From Longimicrobiales bacterium (lineage in GTDB: Bacteria > Gemmatimonadota > Gemmatimonadetes > Longimicrobiales > Gaopeijiaceae): 40,021 bases of DNA. Every line of letters begins with the position of its first letter. Position 1 is the first letter of the stretch. The DNA is taken from positions 1 through 40,021 of the forward strand of contig JANQNV010000282.1 of NCBI GenBank assembly GCA_028279425.1. The letters run 5' to 3'. The translations under genes were made by a program, and so were the position numbers. The notes beneath the pieces are model-generated. The model was not told the DNA's origin. It ran no database searches and was given only the letters and a program-made list of their open reading frames with translations. Shown in pieces: positions 1-9,467 of the stretch.

Positions 1-92
1 CGGCGTAGCGATAGCTACGGCAAGGAGTTCCAACGACGCATCCCGTGGATGCCCCCGCGCACGAACGGCATCAGGACTTTGGCGACACTACA

Positions 93-890
93 CTAGGCCT
101 CGTCGCGAGCCAGCGCCTCGAGGATGGCCGCATGCATCCGCCCGTTGGTCGACACACCCGAGCCGCCGTGAATCGTGCGGCGCCCTCCCAGGTCGGTGAA
201 CGTTCCGCCGGCTTCAGTCAGGATGGTCAGCAGCGGCCCCGCATCCCACGACGACAGGATGGGGTCGACCATGGCCTCGGCGCGACCGGTGGCGACGAGG
301 ATGTGTCCGTAGCAATCGCCCCAGGTCCGCGAGAACGAAGATCCGCGCATCAGGGCGCGGAATCCGGCCCCTTCGGGGCGTGACAGAATCCGTTCGGCGT
401 CGGTGGTGAGGACCAGGCTCCAGTCCAGCTCCTCCACGGTCGAAACCTCGCACGGGGTGCCGTTCCAGGTGCATCCGAGGCCCTCGCCGGCGGCCACCGT
501 TTCACCCAGGGCCGGGAAGTGCGCGACGCCGACGAAAGGCCCCTCACGCGTTTCCACACCGATGAGGACTCCATACAGGGGGACCCCCCGCATGAACGAC
601 CGCGTGCCGTCGATCGGGTCGAGAATCCAGCGCACCGCAGCGTCCTCGCGGGTGACGCCGAACTCCTCGCCGAGTATGCCGTGATCTGGCCATCGCGACT
701 CGATCCGAGTGCGGATCAGTCGCTCCGCCTCGCGATCGGCGATCGTCACCGGGCTTCCGTCTCCCTTCGCCTCGTGGTCGACCAGTCCGCCGAAGTACCG
801 AAGGGTGATGTCGCCGGCCTCTTTGGCGAAGGCGGTGGCCGCTTCGAGGACCTCGGCGGTGAAGTTCTGGTCGATACCGTCACCGCGCAT
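93..890 (-). CDS. hisN: Histidinol-phosphatase-type inositol monophosphatase family enzyme
   Basis: A 265-residue protein of the Mg-dependent, Li-sensitive phosphatase family (IMPase/FBPase fold). It shows the metal-binding set in order: GEEFG (E75, E76), DPIDGTRSF (D91, D94) and WDAGPL (D216). In bacteria this subtype is usually the HisN histidinol-phosphate phosphatase, the penultimate step of histidine synthesis; a general inositol-phosphate or CysQ-like substrate cannot be excluded from motifs alone. Full length for the family. The ATG at 890 lies inside the 3' end of the upstream diguanylate cyclase gene (11-nt overlap) and has a GGAGA 8 nt upstream, so the two are probably translationally coupled. 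Last gene of a minus-strand run from 5906. No other histidine gene is in the window. Family certain, substrate inferred. Confidence 0.85.
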   Translation of the reverse strand: MRGDGIDQNFTAEVLEAATAFAKEAGDITLRYFGGLVDHEAKGDGSPVTIADREAERLIRTRIESRWPDHGILGEEFGVTREDAAVRWILDPIDGTRSFMRGVPLYGVLIGVETREGPFVGVAHFPALGETVAAGEGLGCTWNGTPCEVSTVEELDWSLVLTTDAERILSRPEGAGFRALMRGSSFSRTWGDCYGHILVATGRAEAMVDPILSSWDAGPLLTILTEAGGTFTDLGGRRTIHGGSGVSTNGRMHAAILEALARDEA

Positions 891-2394
891 CGTCGTCTCC
901 CTGACTCTGGCTCGCCTTGCGGCGGTAGAAGTCCTGATCGGCGGCCGCGATCAGGTCGGTCGCGGTGGTCATCTCGTGGCTGTCGAACGAGGCGAAGCCC
1001 CACGTGACCCCGAGCTCTCCAGACGAGAGGATCGGGTCGCCCGCGACCGCCTCCACCACCCGCTCCACGTACAGCCGGGCGCCCTCGTCGGTCGAGTCGG
1101 TGAGGATGCTCACGAACTCGTCGCCCCCGTACCGAGCCACCAGATTCATAGCCCTGTTCTGCTGCTGCAGAATGTCGGCGAAAGCCTTGAGGGCCGCGTC
1201 GCCGGCGACATGCCCGTGTGTGTCGTTGTAGCGTTTGAACCGGTCGATGTCGAACATGACCGCATGGAGTGCGCGCCCCCGTCTCGCGGCGGCGACCTCG
1301 CGGTCGAGATGCATCCGCAAGTGGCGCCGATTCCCCAGCCCGGTCAGCGGGTCGGTCAACGACATCGACTGGAGCGACTCGTGCAACCGCGCATTGCCGA
1401 GGGCGACGGAGGCCTGCCCGGCGAGGCGCTGAAGGATGCGTACCTGGTCGTCGCCCATCGGCCGATCGTCGGGGCTGTCGCAGAAGAGGATTCCCGCGAC
1501 CTCGTCGTTGACCGTCAGGGGGACGGCGACACCCGAGCCGCCCGACACGTGGTCCCGGAACTCCGGGGGCAGAACGGGCCCGGACCGCAGGTCGTCGAGG
1601 GTGACGCTCCGGTTCTCATCGGCCACGTCGGCGAAGGGGGAGCCCTGGAGCTTGCACTCGAGGCCGACCGGTAGCGCCGGCTCACCACCGGATGCGGCCA
1701 CCCGCGCCGTGAGTCCCGGCTCGAGCAGCCAAACCGAGGCGCCGCGCGCATGGTCGACGAGGTCCAGTACGGCGTCGATGATCTTGAGCAGCACCTCCTG
1801 CGGATCGAGCGACGAGGCCAGGGCCCGCCCGATCTGCTCGACCTGCTCGGCCTCGCGGCGCTTGCGCCGGAGCTCCGACACCTGATGGGCGTTTTCGATC
1901 GCTACGGCGGCGAGGTCGGCGATCCCCTGGAGCAGCTCGAGGTCGACCTGCCCGAATGCGTCGGGCTGGTAGCTCTGCACGCTGATCGCGCCGAGCACGC
2001 GGCCTTTCCAGCGGAGGGGGGCCGACATCCCGGACCGGGTGATCTCGCTTTCGTCGGCTCCGAGAAGCATGAGAGACCGGTGCTCGAGACGATCCCGCAC
2101 GAGGGTCGCCTCGCCCGTGCGCAGGACGTCGCTGTCCGAACCCCGATAGACGAGGTCCGTCCTCCTCACCTCGGAACGGTCCGCGAAGAAGATGATGCGC
2201 GCCTCGTCTCGACCGGCGTCGTAGAGCGAGATGTAGAAGCCGTCCGCGTCGAGAACCTTGCTCGTCTCTTCGTAGATGGCCTGGTACAGCTCCTCGTGGG
2301 TCAGCGTGCCCGTGAGGGTGCGACCGACATCGAGAAGAACGCGATATCGATCGGCGAGGCTGGCTCGGGAGTGGCCGTCGGGCTCAGGTGCCAT
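880..2394 (-). CDS. GAF-GAF-GGDEF diguanylate cyclase
   Basis: A 504-residue soluble signalling protein. Two GAF sensor domains (about residues 20-170 and 185-335) are followed by a GGDEF domain (about 340-495) with the intact active-site motif YGGDEF (423-427) and the substrate-binding LTDPLTGLGNRR and FDIDRFKRYND segments. It should make cyclic di-GMP from two GTP in response to a ligand or redox signal bound by the GAF domains. The product-inhibition I-site, RxxD six residues before the motif, reads RAMN (414-417), so Asp is replaced by Asn and feedback inhibition is probably weakened. No membrane segment or signal peptide is seen. ATG start at 2394; the stop overlaps the start of hisN; 96 nt separate it from the upstream trmJ-like gene. 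Confidence 0.93.
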   Translation of the reverse strand: MAPEPDGHSRASLADRYRVLLDVGRTLTGTLTHEELYQAIYEETSKVLDADGFYISLYDAGRDEARIIFFADRSEVRRTDLVYRGSDSDVLRTGEATLVRDRLEHRSLMLLGADESEITRSGMSAPLRWKGRVLGAISVQSYQPDAFGQVDLELLQGIADLAAVAIENAHQVSELRRKRREAEQVEQIGRALASSLDPQEVLLKIIDAVLDLVDHARGASVWLLEPGLTARVAASGGEPALPVGLECKLQGSPFADVADENRSVTLDDLRSGPVLPPEFRDHVSGGSGVAVPLTVNDEVAGILFCDSPDDRPMGDDQVRILQRLAGQASVALGNARLHESLQSMSLTDPLTGLGNRRHLRMHLDREVAAARRGRALHAVMFDIDRFKRYNDTHGHVAGDAALKAFADILQQQNRAMNLVARYGGDEFVSILTDSTDEGARLYVERVVEAVAGDPILSSGELGVTWGFASFDSHEMTTATDLIAAADQDFYRRKASQSQGDDDAR

Positions 2395-2490
2395 GCGGGG
2401 CGAGGTGGGGGGGCCTGTACACCGGGTGCGGAAGGGCCGTCGACGATCCCCTCCCAGCCGATGGAGTATACGCGGCGCCCGCGTGCGGTG

Positions 2491-3264
2491 CTACTCCGTT
2501 TCGGGCGAGCTCCCGATTGCGTGGCGGTCCATGTAGTGCCCCACCTCGAAGCCGATCGCTCGGATCAAACGGCTCTCTCGCTGGTCCAGGTCGGCGCGCC
2601 CCAGGACTGTGCGTAGGGTGCGAATGACCGCGTCGGGCTTTCGAGTGCCCTTGAAGAAGCGGATCCGATCCAGTCCCCCGCGCAGCGCTTCGTACATGCT
2701 CTCCAGGTCATCGCCCGTCGCGGCCCGGGTCGCGCGCCTGCCGGCCGGGAGTTCGGGGGCGGACTCGGCGGCCAGCTGCAGTTCATAGGCGAAGACCAGA
2801 AAGGCCTGTGCGAGATTGAGCGACGAGTACTCGGCGCTCGTCGGGATCACACCCACGCGGTGACACAGGTCGAGTGCTTCGTTGGAGAGTCCCCGGTCTT
2901 CGCGCCCGAAGAGGAGCGCGACGGATCCCTCCGACGTGCGAGCCAGCATCTCGGGCGCCACGGCCCGGGGACGGACGTAGTTGCGGTTCGCGGTCCGGGC
3001 CCGGGCACTCGTGCCGACCACCAGCACGCAGTCCCCGAGGGCCTTTTCGAGTGAGTCCACGATCTCGGTGGCTTCGATGAGGGCGCCGCTCCGGTGGGCG
3101 ATCCCCTCGATCCGATACGGGTCGAACTCCGCGGGGTCGACCAGCCGCAGTCGGGACAGGCCCATGTTGAGCATGGCCCGGATCACCGCGGCGACGTTGA
3201 TGACGTTCTGCGGTTGGTCCAGCACGACGACGATGCGATCGAGCGGCGATCCGGATTCACTCAT
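2491..3264 (-). CDS. trmJ: TrmJ-like SPOUT RNA 2'-O-methyltransferase
   Basis: A 257-residue TrmH/SpoU-family enzyme. The three SPOUT motifs are visible: motif 1 around N20, N23 and R29 (QPQNVINVAAVIRAM), motif 2 at 118-134 (LLFGREDRGLSNEAL) and motif 3 at 139-157 (IPTSAEYSSLNLAQAF), which form the knotted SAM site. TrmJ methylates the ribose of tRNA nucleotide 32; a general SpoU role on rRNA is possible. The frame is open up to 3537, but the extra 91 residues are low-complexity, lie antisense-free inside the MFS gene and do not resemble the family. The ATG at 3264, 10 nt after the MFS stop and with GAAGG about 8 nt upstream, matches the usual TrmJ length (about 245 residues). Confidence 0.88.
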   Translation of the reverse strand: MSESGSPLDRIVVVLDQPQNVINVAAVIRAMLNMGLSRLRLVDPAEFDPYRIEGIAHRSGALIEATEIVDSLEKALGDCVLVVGTSARARTANRNYVRPRAVAPEMLARTSEGSVALLFGREDRGLSNEALDLCHRVGVIPTSAEYSSLNLAQAFLVFAYELQLAAESAPELPAGRRATRAATGDDLESMYEALRGGLDRIRFFKGTRKPDAVIRTLRTVLGRADLDQRESRLIRAIGFEVGHYMDRHAIGSSPETE

Positions 3265-3274
3265 GTTCGGGCCT

Positions 3275-4540
3275 TCAGCGCCCGTCGAGGGCGCCGGTAG
3301 AAGGGGAAGGTTGTTGGATGGCGAGGGCCCCCAACGCGCCCAATGCGGCAACGGTAGCGCCGAGGGCGTAGGGGAGCGTCGTCGACACATCGAGTGCGGC
3401 GCCGGCGGCGGCCGGTCCGACGATGCGTCCGAGTGACCCCACGCTCTGTCCGACGCCGAGTACCCCCCCCTGCTGCGACGCCGGTGCGACACGGCTGACC
3501 AGGCCGAGTACGCTGGGGAGCGTTCCCCCGTACCCAAGGGCGAGCAGCGCGAGCCCGACGATCACCCAGACGAGGGTCGGCGCCCACGCGAGGATCAGCA
3601 GCCCCCCGGCGAACGGGATGCCGCACAGGCGGATCAGGCGGACCTCACCGAAGAGAGGCACCAGCCTCCGCACCAGGCCGCCCTGTACGATGGCCGAGAC
3701 GAGTCCGAGGAAGGCGAAGAGGTATCCGACCTCACGGGCGTCGAGACCGAACCGACTGGCGCCGAAGAGCGACAAGGTCGGCTGGATGACGGCGAAGGCG
3801 ATCGTGAAGAGAAAGTAGAGCCCCAGCACCTGTCGCAGTGCGGGCTCCCGGAGAGCCTCCCGGAGACCGGTCGCCGTAAACGCCCATCCGGGCCGGCGGC
3901 GGCGCCCCGGCGTTGCGGATGTCGCCGTCGCTTCGTCGGGTGGAGCGAGGGTGCGCGTTTCGGGCAGCAGGACCGCCGCGAGGGCGGCGTTGATCAGGCA
4001 AAGGGCGGCGGCGAGGTGGCCTGGGGCCGCGGTGGACCACGAAGCGGTGATCCCGCCCAATGCGGGCCCGACCGTGAAGCCGAGCCCGAATGCCGCCCCG
4101 ATCAGCCCGAGGTTGGCGGCACGCCGCTCCGGGGGCGTCACGTCGGCGATGTACGCCTCGGCGACGGGGATCGTGGATCCGCCGACGCCGGCCAGGATGC
4201 GTGAGGCGAACAGCCAGAAGAGGCTGTCGGCCCAGGCGAAGACGAGGTAGGCGACGCCCGATCCGACGAGGCCGAGCAGGAGGATCGGCCGCCGCCCGTA
4301 GCGGTCGCTGAGGCGCCCCCATATGGGAGCCATGAAGAACTGCGCGACCGAGTAGACCGTAACCAGTAGTCCCACCGCCCACCCCGACGCGCCGAAACGG
4401 TCTGCGTAGAGGGGTAGGAGGGGGAGGACGATTCCGAAGCCGACGAGGTCGACGAATACCGTGAGAAAGAGGAGTGGCAGTCGAGGTCGCCTCGAAGCAG
4501 TCGGGTTGGGCGACGGCCGCTCCTCAGTCCTTGCGATCAC
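3275..4540 (-). CDS. MFS transporter, DHA1/TetA-like exporter
   Basis: A 421-residue major facilitator protein with the usual 12 hydrophobic segments and a central cytoplasmic loop rich in Thr/Arg (about 205-225). Motif [12 protein letters not shown], lies at 75-85 between helices 2 and 3, and the segment [20 protein letters not shown] in helix 1 is typical of the TetA-like DHA1 drug:H+ antiporters. It probably exports a small amphipathic compound; the substrate cannot be read from sequence. The start is GTG at 4540, overlapping the end of tatA by 17 nt, which suggests coupling. The next gene starts 10 nt after its stop. No regulator of the TetR type is nearby, so a dedicated resistance role is not supported. 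Confidence 0.9.
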   Translation of the reverse strand: MIARTEERPSPNPTASRRPRLPLLFLTVFVDLVGFGIVLPLLPLYADRFGASGWAVGLLVTVYSVAQFFMAPIWGRLSDRYGRRPILLLGLVGSGVAYLVFAWADSLFWLFASRILAGVGGSTIPVAEAYIADVTPPERRAANLGLIGAAFGLGFTVGPALGGITASWSTAAPGHLAAALCLINAALAAVLLPETRTLAPPDEATATSATPGRRRRPGWAFTATGLREALREPALRQVLGLYFLFTIAFAVIQPTLSLFGASRFGLDAREVGYLFAFLGLVSAIVQGGLVRRLVPLFGEVRLIRLCGIPFAGGLLILAWAPTLVWVIVGLALLALGYGGTLPSVLGLVSRVAPASQQGGVLGVGQSVGSLGRIVGPAAAGAALDVSTTLPYALGATVAALGALGALAIQQPSPSTGALDGR

Positions 4541-4700
4541 CTTCCCCGGGTTCGATTCGATCGTCCTCTCGCATCTCTCCCTTGAAGTTGCGGATCCCTT
4601 GGCCCAGCCCGCGAGCGATGAGCGGGATCTTCCGGGCTCCGAATACGAGGACCAGGAGCCCCAGGATCAGGAGGAGTTCCGTGAAACCGAGTCCAAGCAC
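4524..4700 (-). CDS. tatA: Sec-independent translocase subunit TatA/TatE
   Basis: A small 58-residue gene read from the reverse strand, starting at GTG 4700. It begins [20 protein letters not shown], one membrane helix with the polar residue near its start, then the [17 protein letters not shown] hinge and amphipathic helix, the conserved FK, and a short acidic/basic tail ending at TGA 4524-4526. This is the standard TatA architecture: a single N-terminal helix plus an amphipathic helix that assembles the pore for folded twin-arginine substrates. No ATG lies just upstream in frame. No clear Shine-Dalgarno is seen. tatB and tatC are not in the window. It sits 39 nt after the acyl-CoA dehydrogenase stop and overlaps the MFS start. 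Confidence 0.88.
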   Translation of the reverse strand: MLGLGFTELLLILGLLVLVFGARKIPLIARGLGQGIRNFKGEMREDDRIEPGEGDRKD

Positions 4701-4739
4701 GGGAGGTGGGGGTGCGGGGGAGAAGGGCGGAGGGGAGGG

Positions 4740-5906
4740 CTACTTCAACAGCATCTTCGCGATCGTCTGCTTCTGCATGTTCGACGTACCTTCGTAGATC
4801 GAACCGATCTTCGCGTCGCGGTAGTACTTCTCGATCGGGTACTCCCTCGTGAAGCCGTAGCCTCCATAGAGATCGATACACGTCGAGGCGACCCGTTGTG
4901 CGACTTCCGACGAGTAGAGCTTGGCCTGGGCGGCGGCCATCAGGAAGTCTTGCCCGGCGTCCTTGAGCCGCGCGGCGTTGTAGACGAGAAGGCGCGCGGC
5001 CTCGATCCCGGTCGCCATCTCGGCGAGTTGGAACTGAACCCCCTGGAATTGGCCGATGGGCCGTCCGAACTGCTCCCGCTCCTGCACGTAGCGGATCGTG
5101 TGGTCCAGGGCGCCCTGTGCGAGCCCCACCATCTGCGCCCCGATCCCGATGCGTCCTTCGTTGAGGGTCTCGATGGCCACCTTGTAGCCCACGCCGACTT
5201 CACCGAGGACGGCTTCCGGGCCCACGCGAACGCCGTCCAGGACCAGCTCACACGTCGATGACGCGCGGATGCCGAGCTTGTCTTCCTTCTTGCCGACCGA
5301 AAAGCCCGCGGCGTCGGATTCCACGACGAAGGCGGTGATGCCGCGGTAGCCCGCATCGGGGTCCACATTTGCGAACACGATGAACAGGCCGGCCTCGCGG
5401 GCGCTGGTGATCCAGAGCTTCTGGCCCTCGAGAATCCAGTCGTCTCCGTCGCGCGCGGCGCGGCAGGCCAGGGCGAAGGCGTCGGAACCACTCCCGGCTT
5501 CAGACAGCGCGTAGGCGCCGACGGTATCGGACGCGAGGCGCGGGAAGTAGCGAGCCTTCTGATCGTCGGTGCCCCACCGCTGGATCGCATTGATGACCAG
5601 GGTGTTCTGTACGTCCACGAGGACGCCCACCGAGGGGTCGATGCGCGAGAGCTCCTCGACGACCAGCACGGATGTGAAGAAGGTCAACTCCGACCCGCCG
5701 AACCGCTCGGGGATCTCGATCCCCATCAAGCCCATCTCGAAGAGCTTCTGGATCAAACCCGCGTCCATTTCCTGGGCGGCATCCATGGAGCCGATGAGGG
5801 GGGTCACCTCTGCGAGGGCGAACTCCCGGACGGCGTCCCTGAACATCGCCTCGTCTTCCGAGAGCATGGTCAGGGCGGGTCGAGTGTCTGCGAGGCCTGT
5901 GGACAT
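4740..5906 (-). CDS. Acyl-CoA dehydrogenase (short/branched-chain type)
   Basis: A 388-residue flavoenzyme that forms the alpha-beta double bond of acyl-CoA and passes electrons to ETF. Visible signatures are AYALSEAGSGSDAFAL in the FAD-binding middle domain, the GRIGIGAQMVGLAQGALD helix, and the C-terminal YGGYGFTREYPIEKYYRDAK followed by IYEGTSNMQ, where E372 is the catalytic base in the position used by butyryl-, short/branched- and medium-chain enzymes. Full length for the family. The ATG start at 5906 opens a 234-nt divergent spacer with gcvH. It is the first gene of the minus-strand run; a role in fatty-acid or branched-chain amino-acid oxidation is likely, but the exact acyl chain is not readable. 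Confidence 0.93.
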   Translation of the reverse strand: MSTGLADTRPALTMLSEDEAMFRDAVREFALAEVTPLIGSMDAAQEMDAGLIQKLFEMGLMGIEIPERFGGSELTFFTSVLVVEELSRIDPSVGVLVDVQNTLVINAIQRWGTDDQKARYFPRLASDTVGAYALSEAGSGSDAFALACRAARDGDDWILEGQKLWITSAREAGLFIVFANVDPDAGYRGITAFVVESDAAGFSVGKKEDKLGIRASSTCELVLDGVRVGPEAVLGEVGVGYKVAIETLNEGRIGIGAQMVGLAQGALDHTIRYVQEREQFGRPIGQFQGVQFQLAEMATGIEAARLLVYNAARLKDAGQDFLMAAAQAKLYSSEVAQRVASTCIDLYGGYGFTREYPIEKYYRDAKIGSIYEGTSNMQKQTIAKMLLK

Positions 5907-6036
5907 TGGGCTGGACCGTTGCTTCGGGGTGGCGGGTGCTTCCTGGGGAGTGGGCGAAACCCGAGGCCGAAAGGGACCTCGGACAAGCTTTGAAAGGTAC
6001 CGTCACGGCCGGGGCCGCAAAAGCCGATGCGGGCAT

Positions 6037-6064
6037 TTTCCACTGCCGCGGGATCGCCTATTAT
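6037..6064 (+). promoter_or_regulatory. Candidate sigma-70 promoter for the gcvH operon
   Basis: TTTCCA (-35, 6037-6042; 4 of 6 consensus) and TATTAT (-10, 6059-6064; 5 of 6) are separated by 16 nt in an otherwise GC-rich spacer. It would start transcription near 6071 and give a leader of about 70 nt before the gcvH ATG. I looked for a glycine riboswitch and do not see one. Confidence 0.5.
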
Positions 6065-6140
6065 CCGTCGTCTCCGGGCCGACCGCGGCCGCGGGGACGT
6101 TCGAAACGGCCACCCGAACCGAACCACGCCGAGGATCCAC

Positions 6141-6530
6141 ATGTCCGACATTCCTTCTGGGCTCCTGTACACCCCCGAGCACGAGTACCTCCGCAAGACC
6201 GACGAAGAGGGTGTATACACGGTCGGGATCACCGACTACGCGCAGGGGGAGTTGGGCGACGTGGTGTTCATCGAGCTGCCGGCGGCCGGAGATGCCTTCG
6301 ACAAGATGGAGTCGTTCGGCACCATCGAGGCCGTGAAGGCCGTGAGCGATCTGTTCTGCCCGGTGAAGGCGGAGGTGGTCGAAACGAATGCGGGCCTCGA
6401 CGACGACCCGTCTCTCGTCAACAGCGACCCCTACGGCGCCGGATGGATGCTGCGGATTCGCGTGGCCGACGAGGCGGATTTGGCCGGCCTCATGGATCAG
6501 GATGCCTACGCCGACCACATCGGCGAGTAG
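6141..6530 (+). CDS. gcvH: Glycine cleavage system H protein
   Basis: A 129-residue lipoyl-carrier protein that shuttles the aminomethyl group between the P, T and L proteins of the glycine cleavage complex. The lipoyl-lysine is K66 in FGTIEAVKAVSDLFCPV. Other family marks are YTPEHEY near the start, VGITDYAQGELGDVVFIELP, and the NSDPYGAGWM segment. Length matches the family (about 125-130). The frame extends upstream, but the ATG at 6141 has GAGG 6-10 nt before it and begins exactly where H proteins begin. It is followed 54 nt later by gcvP and then a lipoate-pathway acyltransferase that could load K66. Confidence 0.97.
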   Translation: MSDIPSGLLYTPEHEYLRKTDEEGVYTVGITDYAQGELGDVVFIELPAAGDAFDKMESFGTIEAVKAVSDLFCPVKAEVVETNAGLDDDPSLVNSDPYGAGWMLRIRVADEADLAGLMDQDAYADHIGE

Positions 6531-6584
6531 GACCGTTCGTACCGGCGGGCCCGCCAGCCCGTCACTACCGCGAGTGATGGCGAC

Positions 6585-9467
6585 ATGCCGTTGAATATCG
6601 ATCCGACGCCAGGGTTCCTTCGGCGTCACGTGGGTCCGTCGGAGTCCGAGATCGAGGCGATGCTCGAAGCCCTCGGAGTCGACAGCATCGACCGTCTGAT
6701 GGACGAGACGGTTCCGGAATCCATCCACTACCGAGATCCCCTGGATACGCCGGCACCGCTAACGGAGGCGGCGCTCCTCGATCGCCTTCGTGAGCTGGCC
6801 CGGCGCAACCGGGTCTTCCGCTCGTACATCGGGATGGGGTACCACGGCACGGTCGTGCCCGGCGTGATCCAGCGCAACGTACTCGAGAATCCGGGCTGGT
6901 ACACGCAGTACACACCGTACCAGGCCGAGATCGCACAGGGGCGACTGGAGGCGCTGCTCAACTTCCAGACCATGCTGATCGATCTCACCGGGCTCGAGAT
7001 CGCCAATGCGTCGCTTCTGGACGAGGCCACGGCGGCTGCCGAGGCCATGAGCATGTTCGCGGGGGAGACGAAAGAGGACCGCGACGTGTTTTTCGTGTCG
7101 GACGAATGCCATCCGCAGACGATCGCCGTGGTCCGTACGCGGGCGGAGCCGATGGGGATCCGGGTCCAGGTCGGGGACTGGCGTTCGTTCGAACCCGCCG
7201 GTGATTGTATCGGCGCCCTGGTCTCGTACCCGGCGTCCGACGGTGCACTCCACGACTACAGCCCCTTCGTAGACCGCGTGCACGAGGTCGGTGGGTTCGT
7301 CGTCGCCGTCGCCGATCTCCTGGCCTTGACCCTCGTGGCGCCTCCCGGCGAGTGGGGTGCCGACGTCGTGGTCGGCAACAGCCAGCGCTTCGGCGTACCG
7401 ATGGGATACGGGGGTCCGCACGCGGCCTTCATGACGGCTCGGGAACGCTTCAAGCGCAAGATGCCGGGCCGGATCATCGGCGTGTCGGTCGATGCGGAGG
7501 GCAAGCCCGCTCTGCGCATGGCCCTTCAGACGCGCGAGCAGCACATCCGGCGCGAAAAGGCCACCTCCAACATCTGCACCGCGCAGGTCCTGCTCGCCGT
7601 CATGGCGGGCATGTACGGGGTCTACCACGGGCCCGACGGTCTTCGCGCCATCGCCGGTCGGGTGCGCTCGCAGGCCCGGGTGCTCGCCGCGGGGCTCGAG
7701 CGGTTGGGGCACGCACGCGTACACTCGCGCTACTTCGACACGTTGCGGGCGATTCCTTCGGGGCCGTCGGCCGGCGAGGTCGTGGCGACGGCCCTCGATA
7801 TCGGGATCAACCTCCGCGACTTCGGAGACGGGTCACTCGGCATCGCCCTCGACGAGACGGTGACGTCGCGCGACCTCGACGACCTGTTTCGAGCATTCAA
7901 CGGCGGGGTGGCGCCGGACTTCGATGCTGCGACGCTCGCCCGCGGAATGGACGAGGAGCCCTATCCGGAGGGGTTGGCGCGCACCTCGCCGTACATGGAG
8001 CACCCGGTGTTCCATCGGTACCACTCCGAGACGGAGATGCTTCGGTACCTGCATCGCCTCGAGTCCCGCGACCTGTCTCTCAATACGAGCATGATCCCGC
8101 TCGGATCGTGCACGATGAAGTTGAACGCGACCAGTGAAATGGTGGGGGTGACGTGGCCGGAGTTCGGTGCGCTGCATCCGTTCGCCCCGGTGGACCAGGC
8201 GCAGGGCTACCGCGAGATGTTCGACGAACTCGAGGCGTGGCTGGCAGAGATCACCGGGTTCGATGCCGTATCGCTGCAGCCGAATTCCGGGGCGCAGGGT
8301 GAGTACACGGGTCTGCAGGTGATTCGAGCGTACCATCGCGATCGCGGCGACCACGATCGCAACGTGTGCCTCATTCCCTCGTCGGCACACGGGACCAACC
8401 CCGCGAGCGCGGTGATGTCCGGAATGAAGGTCGTCGTCGTGCAGGTCGATGATGCGGGGTCGATCGACATGGACGATCTCGTCGCCAAGGCCGATGCCCA
8501 CGCCGATCGCCTGGCGGCGATCATGGTGACGTATCCCTCGACCCACGGGGTCTTCGAAGAAGAGATCCGCGCGGTCTGCGATGCCGTGCATGCCTGCGGC
8601 GGCCTGGTGTATCTCGACGGCGCCAACCTCAACGCCCAGGTGGGGCTGTCTCGCCCGGGGGATTACGGCGCCGACGTCTGTCACATCAACCTGCACAAGA
8701 CGTTCGCGATCCCGCATGGCGGAGGCGGGCCGGGGATGGGACCGATTTGTGTCAACGACAAGCTGGCTCCCTTCCTGCCTGGCCACCCCGTCATCGCGAC
8801 GGGCGGAGAGAAGGCGATCGGCCCGGTGTCGGCGGCACCGTTCGGCAGCGCCAGCATCCTGCTGATCTCGTGGGCCTACATGGTGATGCTCGGGCCCGCA
8901 GGGATGCGACGGGCGAGCGAGGTCGCGATTCTCAACGCCAACTACATGGCCCATCGACTCGAGCCGCACTTCGATGTCCTGTTCCGGGGGGCGCACGGGC
9001 GGGTCGCGCACGAGTTCATCCTCGACATGCGGCCCTTCCGCAAGGTTCACCTCACCGAGGTGGACGTGGTCAAGCGCCTGCAGGACTACGGATTCCATGG
9101 TCCGACCATGTCGTGGCCCGTGATCGGCACGATCATGATCGAGCCCACGGAATCGGAGTCGAAACAGGAGTTGGATCGGTTCTGCGACGCACTCATCTCG
9201 ATTCGTGCCGAGATCGAGCAGGTGGAGATGGGCATCGCCGACCCGGACGACAACGTGCTCCGCAACGCGCCCCACACGATGGCGGTGGTGGCACAGTCCG
9301 ATTGGGAGCATCCCTATTCGCGCGCACAGGCCGCGTTTCCCGCTCCGTGGACACGCGAGCACAAGTTCTGGCCCACCGTCTCGCGCGTCGACAACGCGTT
9401 CGGTGATCGGAACCTCGTCTGTGCGTGTCCGCCGATCGAGGAGTACGTCGAAGACACGGTGGTCTGA
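6585..9467 (+). CDS. gcvP: Glycine dehydrogenase (decarboxylating), P protein
   Basis: A 960-residue PLP enzyme that decarboxylates glycine and passes the aminomethyl group to lipoyl-GcvH. It is the fused single-chain form, in contrast to the split GcvPA/GcvPB form. The N-terminal half has [30 protein letters not shown] and [20 protein letters not shown]. The C-terminal half carries the PLP lysine K705 in [18 protein letters not shown] and the [11 protein letters not shown] loop. The C-terminus CPPIEEY is typical. ATG at 6585. The stop overlaps the start of the next gene (TGATG at 9465-9469). gcvT is not beside it, which is unusual, and lpd is also elsewhere. Confidence 0.98.
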   Translation: MPLNIDPTPGFLRRHVGPSESEIEAMLEALGVDSIDRLMDETVPESIHYRDPLDTPAPLTEAALLDRLRELARRNRVFRSYIGMGYHGTVVPGVIQRNVLENPGWYTQYTPYQAEIAQGRLEALLNFQTMLIDLTGLEIANASLLDEATAAAEAMSMFAGETKEDRDVFFVSDECHPQTIAVVRTRAEPMGIRVQVGDWRSFEPAGDCIGALVSYPASDGALHDYSPFVDRVHEVGGFVVAVADLLALTLVAPPGEWGADVVVGNSQRFGVPMGYGGPHAAFMTARERFKRKMPGRIIGVSVDAEGKPALRMALQTREQHIRREKATSNICTAQVLLAVMAGMYGVYHGPDGLRAIAGRVRSQARVLAAGLERLGHARVHSRYFDTLRAIPSGPSAGEVVATALDIGINLRDFGDGSLGIALDETVTSRDLDDLFRAFNGGVAPDFDAATLARGMDEEPYPEGLARTSPYMEHPVFHRYHSETEMLRYLHRLESRDLSLNTSMIPLGSCTMKLNATSEMVGVTWPEFGALHPFAPVDQAQGYREMFDELEAWLAEITGFDAVSLQPNSGAQGEYTGLQVIRAYHRDRGDHDRNVCLIPSSAHGTNPASAVMSGMKVVVVQVDDAGSIDMDDLVAKADAHADRLAAIMVTYPSTHGVFEEEIRAVCDAVHACGGLVYLDGANLNAQVGLSRPGDYGADVCHINLHKTFAIPHGGGGPGMGPICVNDKLAPFLPGHPVIATGGEKAIGPVSAAPFGSASILLISWAYMVMLGPAGMRRASEVAILNANYMAHRLEPHFDVLFRGAHGRVAHEFILDMRPFRKVHLTEVDVVKRLQDYGFHGPTMSWPVIGTIMIEPTESESKQELDRFCDALISIRAEIEQVEMGIADPDDNVLRNAPHTMAVVAQSDWEHPYSRAQAAFPAPWTREHKFWPTVSRVDNAFGDRNLVCACPPIEEYVEDTVV

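Noticed and set aside
4..19. Short perfect hairpin CGTAGC-GATA-GCTACG at the left edge.
   Set aside because: Only 6 bp with no T tract and cut off from its context by the window edge; positions 1-92 show no recognisable gene on either strand.
2491..3537. Longer form of the TrmJ-like protein with 91 extra N-terminal residues.
   Set aside because: The extra part overlaps the MFS gene in another frame, is low-complexity, and would make the protein far longer than the family.
5907..6140. Possible glycine riboswitch before gcvH.
   Set aside because: The predicted leader of about 70 nt is too short for a tandem glycine riboswitch and none of the conserved core sequences is seen.
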